Of a stretch of DNA of 64,000 nucleotides, positions 10,635 to 20,460 are shown in pieces. This DNA is from Anisodus tanguticus (Eukaryota > Streptophyta > Magnoliopsida > Solanales > Solanaceae). The notes below the pieces were generated by a model that searched no databases, was not told where the DNA came from, and saw only the letters and a program-made list of their open reading frames with translations. The position numbers were made by a program, and so were the translations under genes. The DNA lies in assembly GCA_034509755.1 (NCBI GenBank), contig CM067559.1:30308032-30372031 (forward strand). The letters run 5' to 3'. Position 1 is the stretch's first letter. Each line of letters opens with the position of its first letter.

Positions 10635-12362
10635 ATGGCTTCAGATTTCAATTTTGATGATGAGTTTGTGCGAGAATGCTATTCAACCCCGCCACTTCAA
10701 GGAAATGCAAGTTTCTACCTAAACACCACTCTACTACACCTACTCAACACCAAGGGTCTATTTAGTGGTCTTGCAATCGATGATCCAAATCGACACCTTC
10801 GGAATTTTCTTGGGGTATGTGCAATGAATGTCCAGCCAAATGTCTTATGTGAGGTCGTGAAGTTGAGGCTTTCCCGTTTTCTCTCACGGGGAAGGCCACC
10901 ACTTGGGTAGACAATCTTCCAGCCGGTTTGATCACCATATGGGCGAAGTTGACCGATGTCTTCCTCAAGAAGTATTTCCCTCCATCTCGAATGCTATAAC
11001 TCCGTGATGAAATCAACTACTTCTGAAAACTTTCTAATGAGCCACTTCACGAGACTGTAACTCAGTTTCAAAAGAAGGTGAATCCAAACCATGGCTTGCC
11101 GAATAGTGTGCTCCTCCAAACATTCTATAGGTCACTTGACTTGGTCAACAAGTCGGTGGCAAACAATCTAGTGGAGGGAACTATCATGAATACTTTATAT
11201 GATGTGATGAGTGCTTTGCTTGACAAGCTAACCAAAATAAATGAAGCTTGGCATACAAGAGAGTCGGAGGTGGTTCGAGAAAGTTCTTCCAAGAATTTGA
11301 TGTCTAGAGACACACTTAGGAGGTAAGAAGAGAGAGATGAAACAAAGGCCTAATTGATCACACAAATGGATCTTTTCACGAAACATATTATGGGAGTAGG
11401 GTCAAAGAAGGTTAATGTGGTTGGGTCTTTTGAAGGGGGTTCAACGGATCAAAAATGCTACCAAGTATTTGATAAGGAAGCGAATTTTGTGAATAATCAA
11501 GGGATGGGGGGGGGGGGTCCCGGCCTAACTACCAAGTCCTAACCAAGGAACTTGGCATCAAGGTCAAGGGAATCAAGGCTGGAATAAGGAGCAAGGGGGC
11601 TCAAATTAGGGGAACAACAACCACTATAACAACAACCAAGGTGGTTATAACAACAACCAAGGTGGTTACAACAACACCAACAATTACAACAACCATTGAC
11701 GTGACAATCCTTATGTTCCACCTAAGGGAAGCCAACAATTATCGAACCAACCATCCATAAGTGACCCTGCTAGTTAAAAGATCGAGGACATGCTTTTCAA
11801 AGTGCTACAAAAAATGGAATCAACCGACACCTTCGTCAAAGAGGTGAATGGTGATTTGAAGAGTATGAGGGAGGGATTGAGTAATATGGGATAGGTGGTG
11901 ACTTCACATTCCACTTCAATCAAACAACTAGAGGCCCAACTTAGCCAAATTTCGATTACCCTCAACCAAAGACAAAAAGGTACACTCTCTAGTGATACTG
12001 TGGTGAGTCCAAGAAATGGTGTTCATTCTTATAGAGTTATTACTACTAGGAGTGAAAAGGTACTTGGGGGTGATAAATGAAGAGGAGATCGTTGTTGATG
12101 AAACACCTATTATTGAGCCTATTATGGTTGATGAAGAGAGTGTTACCAAGAAGAAGACGACTAGTATTAAAGATCCCATTGTTATTGAAGAAGAGCTTGC
12201 AAAAAATGAAACCAGGAAGTGATGGAACCTATTCCAAAGCCCCCACCTTCGTTTCCTCAAAGGCTATCCAAGAAGAAGGATGATAGGATGTTTTTGAAGT
12301 TCATTGAGAAATTGAAGCAACTTTCCATCAATATTCCATTAGTTGAAGCCTTTGAATGGTGA
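10635..12362 (+). pseudogene. Athila gag
   Basis: The start is the ATG at 10635. The product opens MASDFNFDDEFVRECY, followed by the Gypsy gag core: 'DDPNRHLRNFLGVC', then after frameshifts 'TWVDNLPAGLITIWAKL' and 'FLKKYFPPSRM'. An Asn/Gly-rich repeat 'NNNQGGYNNNQGGY' sits near 11625-11690. The C-terminal region has a coiled-coil-like 'SIKQLEAQLSQISITLNQR' and a final block 'PPPSFPQRLSKKKDDRMFL' that normally lies just before protease. Several stops and a G-run slippage near 11503 break it. No CCHC knuckle was seen. It would form the capsid. Confidence 0.8.
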
Positions 12363-13204
12363 TATCATGTATGTAACTATGGTAGTATTGTGTGGTTATT
12401 GTAAATGTGAAATCAATAAGGGTGCATAGTTTGGTTGTTGAAAGTCGTTATCATGAATATTAATGTGGCCAATCTTATGTGCATTTGAAATAGGGGAAGT
12501 TTTGAGTACCCTTGTATTTAAGAAATTTACTTGAATATCATGCTTGTAAGGTGTTAGATGAAAGTCCTGAATGAAGTCTTGAACTAATTTTGTGGTTGTC
12601 ATGATTCGTTTGACTTGTGTGGAGGTAAGTACATGCATTCGGGGGAGTCTTGAGTACCCAAAGTTCGTTTATTATGTTAAGAACCTCAATTAGTTGGTAT
12701 TGACCATAAGAGTTTGAAAGTGAGTGTGCATTATATGTTTGAGTGTGTTTGTGTGCCCCGTACAAATTAAAGTTCCCGATGATGGATGACATGACAACAT
12801 TCTTAAGGAAAATTAGTCATGGGTGCATGTGTGTTGGTTCTTGATATTGGTAGTCCGTAGAAAATACACAAAAATTGAGGATCAAAAGGTTTCATGTGAA
12901 AATTATTCATTGTCACAATATGTGACATCACAGGCAATTACTGCGAACTGCAAGTGAATCGCATACCATGACAGTGATTTTTTTTTATCACTGACCTCCT
13001 TTTGGTGACATTTTCTGCGACATAATATGTGAATCACGGGTCATGCTTGTAACATCGCTAGTCATGTCTGTGAATCGCAGGTTATGTCACATATAATGCC
13101 AACCTCTTAAAAAATATGATGTTTGATTTTTTTTTGTATTTTCCGTTTCTTATTTGATTTCATAATTAACAAAAATCATAAATATTTTCTTTCTTTAACT
13201 TATA
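12363..13204 (+). other. Athila: noncoding spacer where pol is expected
   Basis: No protease, RT, RNase H or integrase similarity is visible on either strand. The phrase 'ttgagtaccc' after a purine-rich run occurs at about 12500 and 12650, and related phrases lie in the 3' noncoding part (about 16115 and 16540). Degenerate copies of gtgaatcgcaggtcatg lie at about 12930-13095 and resemble motifs in the LTR. This spacer may derive from LTR or 3' noncoding sequence. Confidence 0.55.
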
Positions 13205-15053
13205 GGATGGAAAGAACAAACAAACCAAAAAGCACTAAGAAGATGACCTCGCAGAAAAGGAAAGTGCCAATAGATGATATCCCCCCAGTCTGAAGAGGGG
13301 ACAACCACTGCACCCGTGGTATCTGAGTTACCTGAGGTGGATACTTTGGAAGAGATGGTCCAAAAAATAAAAGAGGAGGATATTTCCCTCCAATTTGGTG
13401 AGCTTGGGTTCAAGGAACTATATCTAGCGGACCTTGAGGTAAAAAGGGACAGAAACCTAACTTGAGTAATACACAAATAGAAGAGAATAAATTGGAACGG
13501 GTTAAAGAGTGAGTGCCCCGACATTATTCAAAAATTAAAAGCATCGAGATGGGATTGTTTCACAAAACCTATGGGTAATTACATTCCGGTGATCGTGCGA
13601 GAGTTTTATGCCACTTGTGGGGCGATTCTAAATGGCAAGAGGGGTATGCGACATGCCAAAGATTCAATGGAGCCTCTAGGGTTTGTGACAATTAGAGGCA
13701 TTAGTGTGGATATCCGTGCACAGAAAATTAACAACTTCTACTTTAGGAGAGAAGGTGAGGGTGAGGATGACTTCTCCTTAAAGAACATGGATTACGATGA
13801 AAAGATGAAGAATCTGGATGATCATAGAGTGTGGGCCGCATAAGTGATTGCCAAAGAAACACCCATTTGGATTGATCCAGCAATTGACATACATAAGAAC
13901 ACTCTAAAAAAAGAGACAAAATTTTGACTTGGGATCATATCTTCGAGGTTGTTACCTTCATTCAATGACACCAATATTGGGCTAGAGAAAGGCATTATGA
14001 TTGATGCCCTCATGATCGGATCAAGGATAAATGTGGGAGAGATTATTCAGGACGAGATTTGGGAATGGGTACAACAAAAGAACACCTCAGTTAGAGTATA
14101 GTAACAAAAGGAAGACCACCATCTCATAGTCTCAGGCTACTCCGATTGTACTTGACACACAGTTACTTGGCGCAGTTGATCAGCCTGTCTCGACCCCTAC
14201 TTTAGTCCCAGAGGTTCCAGCTCCACTTACAGAGACTGCTTCTGCCACGTCTGTAGTCACTTTTTATGCCTCGGCTATGGGGCTAGGCGTCCCTGCTCAT
14301 GGTATGAATAGATGAAGCTAAGATTACAAAATTGGTTGAGGATTTTCCGACCTATGTTAAGGAAGCTATAGAGATAACTTTAGCACCTCACAAGGAAAAA
14401 CTTGAGGCAGTGAGAGAGAAGAAGAAGAGTATTAGGAAAAACTTCAGGCTATTGAGCTCCGACTGGGATATATTGAGGGAGGTGGTGATGAAGGTCTACC
14501 AGCTAACCTAGCGGAGTTGCATAGGATCACGACACAGCTTAGTGCCTTGGATCCACCAGAGATAGTACTTGTGGGGCCTATACTACCACCAGCAACACAG
14601 TTGTTCTCTACTCAGCCTAGAGTGAGCATCGAGCCTCGTATTGACCATTCTACCGAGCAAGATGATGGGGAAGAGGATCAGACTATGGATGATGATGATG
14701 ATTGGTTCGAGAGGCAGAGTGAGAGTGAGCTGGATAGAGATGAGGGTGATGATCCTTTTGCGAGTGACCGCTCGGCTGTGAGAGCAACATGCATTCCTCC
14801 TAATGAGGTGGATGCCGTGGTAATGATGCAGTGGTCTGTAGTGAAGCTATGAGAGCACAGGATATCAACAAAGCTAGTTCATCTTCGGCTCCACCTACAC
14901 ATGCTCCCCTTCTACCGTCAGTTAGGCCTGTGATTACTTTAGACACTAGTGCTGAGCCTGCACTAGTTCCAGAGATTGAGCCTGCTGGCCAGACTACAAC
15001 CATAGCAGATCCAGTTGAGACAGTTGATGGAGACACGACTCAGACAGATGCTT
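13205..15053 (+). pseudogene. Athila third ORF (plant 'Transposase_32'-like domain protein)
   Basis: The start is the ATG at 13206, giving MERTNKPKSTKKMTSQKRK, then a Glu/Pro-rich segment. Around 13550-13830 it reads 'GNYIPVIVREFYATCGAIL', then 'VTIRGISVDIRAQKINNFY'. This is the pattern of the putative plant transposon protein domain often carried by Athila-like and derivative elements. The C-terminal part is a Lys/Glu helix, then an acidic Asp/Glu-rich tail (14650-14770) and a Pro/Thr/Ala-rich end. Frameshifts and stops break it. The function is not known; an envelope-like role has been suggested for Athila third ORFs but is not shown here. Confidence 0.6.
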
Positions 15054-16673
15054 AAGGAATCCTCAGAGAATCCTTCACCGCATGATCACATGGTGGGGTG
15101 TCTGAGTTGTGACTATATTTGGATACTGGTTTTGGTTTTTGTTGGATATTTATGTTGATATTTTATTGCTCTTGGATTTTCTTAGCCAGGATTCTTTCCC
15201 AAGAGCATTTATTTTTCTTGTTGAACCTGGCATGTTTAGTTAGTTCGTAATGTTTTGTGTCGTACTTTCTTTTTGTGTCGTGTATTGTACAAGGATAATT
15301 AAAAATTATGACTTGTATAGTGTTGGTTTGATTAGTCTATGGCATGTATAATTTTTCTTGACCCCTCCAATTTTTTTGGTTGATGTGCATATGTACTTAA
15401 TGGATGATGAATTGACATACATGAATCATTTTGTGACATTATGTCTATTAGAGTCGTGATTGATAGATGCCTTGAGAATTTATTTTAGAAGTGTGATGAA
15501 AACAATGATTGTAATCCGTATGCCGTGTGTGTGAGATTGTTTTGTTGGGTTTGTTTGTATTAATGTGATTTAGAACTTGCCCAGTATGTTTTCCAAGGTG
15601 AAATCCTAGACTATGCTTGGTTTGAAAAAGGATGTTAGCCTTCCTTGGACCGTCTCATAACCTTAAATTTCCTACCCTTGCATGTTTCCCTAGTCAACCC
15701 ATTTGAGCCTTTAACTTATTCTTTGGCAATCATATTACAAGCATTGTCCTTTGATTGATCTATATTTTGGAACCCAACCTCCCTAAGTGCTTTTAAAGTG
15801 CAAACATAGGCTAAAAGCCTAAGTTTGGAGGTATTAGTTGTGGGAGTTGTTTGAAAGGTGATAAGGTGAATAAAAAAAGAGAAAAAGAGAAAAAAAGTAA
15901 TGAAAAGAGAAAAACAAAGGAAATAGTGGAACCTTCCTTGGTATTGACATTTTAAAAAGAGAAAACAACAAAAAAAAGTATAAAAGAAGGAACGTATAAT
16001 AAAAGCTTTGAATAAAAGGGAAAGACTAGAGGTGATATCAAAAGGTGAAAATGAGTGGTGAAAAGGTAATTAAAAGAATTGTACGTAAACTTGTGCAAGT
16101 GTAGTGCTTAGGGAGGTCTTGAGTCACTATTTCTAAATTGTATCCCAACCTTGACCCGAAGCCTACATTACAACCCAAAAAGTCTTACTTGATTTTGAAC
16201 CAAGTGTGTCTACATTAGTGGAGGATTACATGAAGCGCAAGCATATGGTATTGCAGAAGTGCATTTCAAACATCTTTGTGAGTGTGAGTGTGAGTGTGTT
16301 CTCTTCCTCTTCATCTTTTGTCCCCTTTGTTTGTGAATATGTGTGTTTTGGGAACTTGTTTTGGTCTTTGTGAGGACATATGGATTGCAATATTTAGTTA
16401 GAAATCGCTTCTCAAACCGAGATCTCTTGGGTATATCTTTCATGCTAATAACTTTCTATCATCATTTGAAGCTGTAGAGTTAGTATTGATCTATTGAGTG
16501 TCACACCATGTTTTGACAATGCGGAGTGAGGGTCAAGAGTGTCTTGAGTACATATTTGTGGCTAATTTCTATCACTGTTGTAGTCATTCTACTTTTGTCA
16601 TTCTTGAACATGTGTCGTAAGAGTTTGTGTTATTTTAGTTGCTCGAGGACAAACAAGAGTATAAGTTTGGGAA
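15054..16673 (+). other. Athila 3' noncoding region with polypurine tract
   Basis: There is no coding evidence. It holds an A/G-rich stretch at about 15850-16080, a short gagtgtgagtgtgagtgtgt run near 16280, and ataagtttgggaa (16661-16673) directly before the LTR TG, which acts as polypurine tract. Small ORFs on the minus strand here look spurious. Confidence 0.65.
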
Positions 16674-18051
16674 TGTTGATGTACCATGAAATCTAGGTAA
16701 ATTTAATATCTTTTACTTACGCTTTTGTTTATCTTAAAGTATATTTTACGTCATTTCTTATGTATATGTGTTGTTTTATAGGACAAGGAATGCGGAGATG
16801 AAATACAAGCAAAAAGGAGTAAAAAGGGCAAAAAACATGACATGTGAACCGCAAGTCATGCCGCATGCAATATTTGCAGACGGCAAGCCAACCGCAAACC
16901 TCTGCAGGGAAATGGGAAAACTGACCAAGAATCGAACATTATTTGCGACATGACCTGTGAATCGTAGGTCATATCTGCGAATCGCACTTCACCACAAACG
17001 AAGTCACTGAAGAACAACATTTGGGCGTAACCTACAGTGTAAGAGCATGGCTTGCGAACCGCAAGTCATGTCTGTGACATAGTTTGCGGTTCACAACCTG
17101 TGACGCGGGAGCATTTTTGTCTGATTTTGGAGCACGAATTTTGGAGGCTTTAAATACTTTTCTAGAGTTTTGTGCCTTAGGATTTCTTTACCAGTTTTGT
17201 AATCCAAGACTCCAATATTCCATTGTTCTAGTTTTTGAGCTTTTGAGTAGATTTACAACAACGACTTTGGATTCAAACTTCAATTTAGTTCTTAATTACT
17301 TTAAAAGTAACAATGTGTTGATATCAATTTAATGCTTTTGTGTTAATTATCATGAGTAGCTAAATACTTAGCTAGGGTTGTGGACCTCAAATGATGTGAT
17401 TAATGATTTGGGTGTTTTAATGCTTGACTAGATTGGGTATCAATGTTATACTCTATTAATGCTTCTTTACGTATTGATATCAATGGTGGCCAACTTTGAT
17501 AGTGCCCATAACCATTTATTTCTTGGAAATAAATAAGTGGTTGGAAAAAGCATTAATGGCATAGATCTAGGACTTTAACTCCTATGTAATACCTAAAGCT
17601 AGGAATACAATGGGTAATATGAGAATTGAATGGGTGCATTGATTAGCATATCCTAGGGCTTGGAAAAACCTAGTGATGAAATTTATCACCTAGGTTGGAA
17701 AACTAGGAATAAACCGTTAATTGACCCATGATCTAGTATAATATGTATCCAGTTGAAATCAAGCATAGCCCCAATTATATTAATCCACCTTGAGGGAACA
17801 CAACCTCAGTCCTCTCCTTACTTGAATTACAAATTTGCATTTAGTTCATACTTAAATCAAATAGTAATTCTTAATCAAAACAAACATTATTGTCCAACAT
17901 ATTTGAAATCTAAACTAAGTATCGAGGTTTGCATTTAAATTATACTTTTTTTCATCGTATTCCTTATGGGATTCAACCCCAATCTTTGTTGGGTTCTATA
18001 TTTGCATCGACAGCTTTACATCCTTTTAGGAGGTGTAATTTGAGCGTATCA
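16674..18051 (+). repeat. Athila: complete 3' LTR (1378 bp)
   Basis: It begins tgttgatgtacc after the purine tract and ends gcgtatca. The 3' 604 bases match the truncated 5' LTR. It contains a strong nested hairpin at 17052-17096 and a TTTAAATA-like box near 17148, a candidate promoter element. Confidence 0.85.
17052..17096 (+). other. Nested inverted repeat in Athila LTR
   Basis: The 13-base arms ttgcgaaccgcaa (17052-17064) and ttgcggttcacaa (17084-17096) pair with one G/T position. Inside, atgtc and gacat form a second stem around tgt. Related phrases (gtgaaccgcaagtcatg, gtgaatcgtaggtcat) recur at about 16845 and 16945. Confidence 0.65.
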
Positions 18052-19512
18052 CTTAGAGATAGCAGCTCTGAGCCAGAGTCACAGCCATGAGCCATAAATG
18101 GGGACCGATACCTACATCTGCTCCAGCACAAACACCGGCACCAGCATATGCACTTACTCTAGGTCAGGATCCACAATCGGGAGATTTAGATATGATGGAT
18201 AGGATTATGATCGTGCCTGAGGGAGCTCGGTAAGATATTTTTATTAAGTTTTCATTAAATTTTTATCATCTTACTCTTTTATGTGTAATAATATTATTGT
18301 CTTATTGTAAGTGTTATCCAGACCATGAGACTACAAAAGCAATTGTGGATGTTGTTCGAAGGCTTTAATGTAGTCACTGTTACACTTCATGAAGTGCGAT
18401 TCCATATGAGACTCGACTGACGATGTTTCATGAATTTAAGATATGTATCTTATTTTTAATTTTATAAAGTTTTAATTTAGTTATGTATATCATCTAATTT
18501 TAGCCATTTAGTTTGAAGTTGGTGTGTACATGGGATCCGAAAGACACTCACAGGATTGCTACGAACTTTGAAAGGAAAGGAAGTGCAAGATTGTCCGGTT
18601 GGTTTTCCTATGCTAGAAAGTATAATCAGAAGCCCTTCTGACTAATGGACGGACAATGAGAGGAACTTCAAGCATATTGGTGAACTCCTAAGTTCATCGC
18701 TAAGTCTGAGCAGGCAAAGAAAGCCCGTGCATCCCAAAAAGGTGGCTCCTTGCACACTGTGGGTGCAAGAACTACACGTAGATAGAAAAATGATAACTAA
18801 TTTTACACTTTTAAAGTTATGAACAATCAATATGTTATTATTGAGTTATAAACATTTTTGTAGAAATAAAAGACAGGAGTATTTTCCAGTCAGAATGAGT
18901 TATTTCTAAAGACCCACGTAAAAAAAGAAGAAGAACGAGACGGATGAGGGTGAATGGGTCGAACCCAGTGCTAAAGACACTTGGGTGTGTAGTTGTTTTA
19001 GTCTTCGAATAGCTATAGTATAAGTTTAATTGTTATATGTTTGGTATATACTAACTTTTTTTTTAAATGTACAGGTTGGAATAAATATGTGGTCCATGAG
19101 TACCAACAAACTCAGTCTGAGGGAGAGTTGACCCAGTCTCCATCGGAATTGGAGATTGAAATATGGTGTAAAGTCGCTGGGTCACAAAAGGGTAGAATGC
19201 ATGGTCTAGGCCCAAGGAACAACTATCAGCGCCTCCAGTTAGGACTGCAATGTGAAGGAACTTCCTGACAGGGCGAGGGATTCGATAGTGTCCAAGTCAC
19301 AAATATGGCACAACAAATCACATAACTTAATCGGTAATTAGCAGCGATTGAAGCTAAACAATTGGAGGGAGAGAGGGCAATACCAGAGAGCCTGAAATTG
19401 CTCCAGACACAAGTTCTGAGCCACATTGCATGTGAACGATTTGATGTGCCCCGCTCTCCCCCTCCTCACCCTGATGATGATGACATCGAGCTAGAAAACG
19501 ACGGTTAATATA
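18052..19512 (+). pseudogene. CACTA Ptta/En/Spm-type transposase gene (3' part)
   Basis: Coding-like pieces are separated by AT-rich introns. One begins 'SSEPESQP' and ends before gtaagat at 18230. One near 18312-18420 reads 'MRLQKQLWMLFEGFNV'. One near 18510-18783 includes 'WDPKDTHRIATNFERKGSA', 'WFSYARKYNQKPF' and 'SEQAKKARASQKGGSLHT'. A last part near 18860-19267 includes 'FLKTHVKKKKNETDEGEWV' and 'EYQQTQSEGELTQSPSELE'. This order matches the plant Ptta/En/Spm transposase family. Stop codons (for example tga at 18640) break it. The TNP2-type catalytic DDE protein is absent, so the element is non-autonomous. Confidence 0.7.
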
Positions 19513-19779
19513 TAGACCATACACCGGATCATGAGATACCTTAGGACTTAGAATCACCCTTATGCATATTATATTCGTACTTGTAGTCGAATGATTTGAA
19601 AACTTTGAACTTTGATGAACTTTTTATATTGTATTTGATTGATAATTATAATATTATTTATGTTGTAGCTTGTTCATTACTGTTTTGGCAGCAATTACTG
19701 TTGTTTGTAGCTGGAATTTGATTATATATTAGTTTTAGTATTTTTGACAGGTGGGCTGCTGAATCTGTCATTTTGTAAA

Positions 19780-19989
19780 AAAATATATAAATAAAAAAGA
19801 ATAATAACTAAATTAAAAACCGATAGAATTCATCGATTTTTAATTTAATTATTAATATCAAAATAAAAAACGGCGGCTAAGTTTACCCACGCGATCCGTC
19901 GAAAAAAACCGATGTGGTCCATCGGTGAAAACCGACGAACCTGTTTTTGTCAGTTTTCCGTCAGTTTTGGACCTTTTTTTTTAGTAGTG
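19780..19989 (+). repeat. CACTA right subterminal and terminal repeats
   Basis: Motifs such as catcgattttt, gatccgtcgaaaa, accgacgaacc and ttccgtcagtttt recur in both orientations and end in the terminus ttttagtagtg. They mirror the left end at 8652-9005. Confidence 0.7.
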
Positions 19990-20115
19990 AGCATAACTAA
20001 ATCAACCAGTCCCACTCAATACACCATTTATCCAGTATGAAAAAGACTATGGAATCTGAATTTGAGGCTCTTTAGTCTAATCAAACATGAGATACAATTG
20101 AATTTTCCTATTTCT
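19990..20115 (+). pseudogene. Copia A: start of reverse transcriptase
   Basis: The frame reads 'MKKTMESEFEAL' then, after a stop, 'SNQTWDTIE', the conserved entry to Copia RT ('EALQxNxTW' type). The rest of RT and the 3' LTR are missing. This fragment proves that the CACTA element sits inside copia A. Confidence 0.65.
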
Positions 20116-20455
20116 CATTTGGTTGAGGTTTCTCTCATTAGTTTAGTATAATTACTTCCTCTTCAGTTCTAATTTTTTCTCCTCCATTTACATTCATTTC
20201 TTCTTTACAATTTTGAGATTTCACTTTCTAATTCAATTTAACATTTTTGATTTAGTTGCTTCCTGTTTGATGAAGCCATAAAGAAAAAGCAAGTTCTTTT
20301 GTACTTCATCATTATTGTATGATTTTATGAAATAATCTTGAAAGATATTTTAATATATTTTCGCTTTTGGCCACCAACTGTTTTGAGCTACCCCTACTTA
20401 TACAACGCGAGTCTGAATTAATCGAGTTAGTGGATTTGGAATATAAAATGGCTAT
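20116..20455. other. Intergenic, nothing recognised
   Basis: T-rich sequence up to about 20360. No coding or repeat signal can be supported. Confidence 0.5.
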
Positions 20456-20460
20456 AAAAA

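Larger units (their letters stand above)
9916..18051 (+). mobile_element. Athila-type Gypsy element without pol
   Basis: Evidence for Athila is the primer site (tagcgccgttgccgagg), the gag sequence, the third ORF, and the 3' LTR start tgttgatg after a purine-rich tract. Gag runs to about 12362, but no protease, RT, RNase H or integrase sequence follows before a third ORF starts near 13205. The first 774 bases of the 5' LTR are missing, so the target duplication cannot be checked. Thirteen differences counted by eye in the first ~136 aligned LTR bases suggest an old insertion. Confidence 0.8.
8652..19989 (+). mobile_element. CACTA (En/Spm) DNA transposon with nested Athila
   Basis: The left terminus is cactactaaaaaa and the right terminus is its inverse, ttttttttagtagtg. 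The flanking 3-bp sequences are ggc and agc (one mismatch), consistent with the CACTA 3-bp duplication. Both subterminal regions carry GC-containing repeats such as cgacgaaa and ccgtcg. Inside are a probable 5' exon, a short coding piece and a plant Ptta/En/Spm transposase region. An Athila Gypsy element occupies 9916-18051, so the net CACTA length is about 3.2 kb. It inserted in copia A, whose RT begins right after the right end. Confidence 0.8.
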
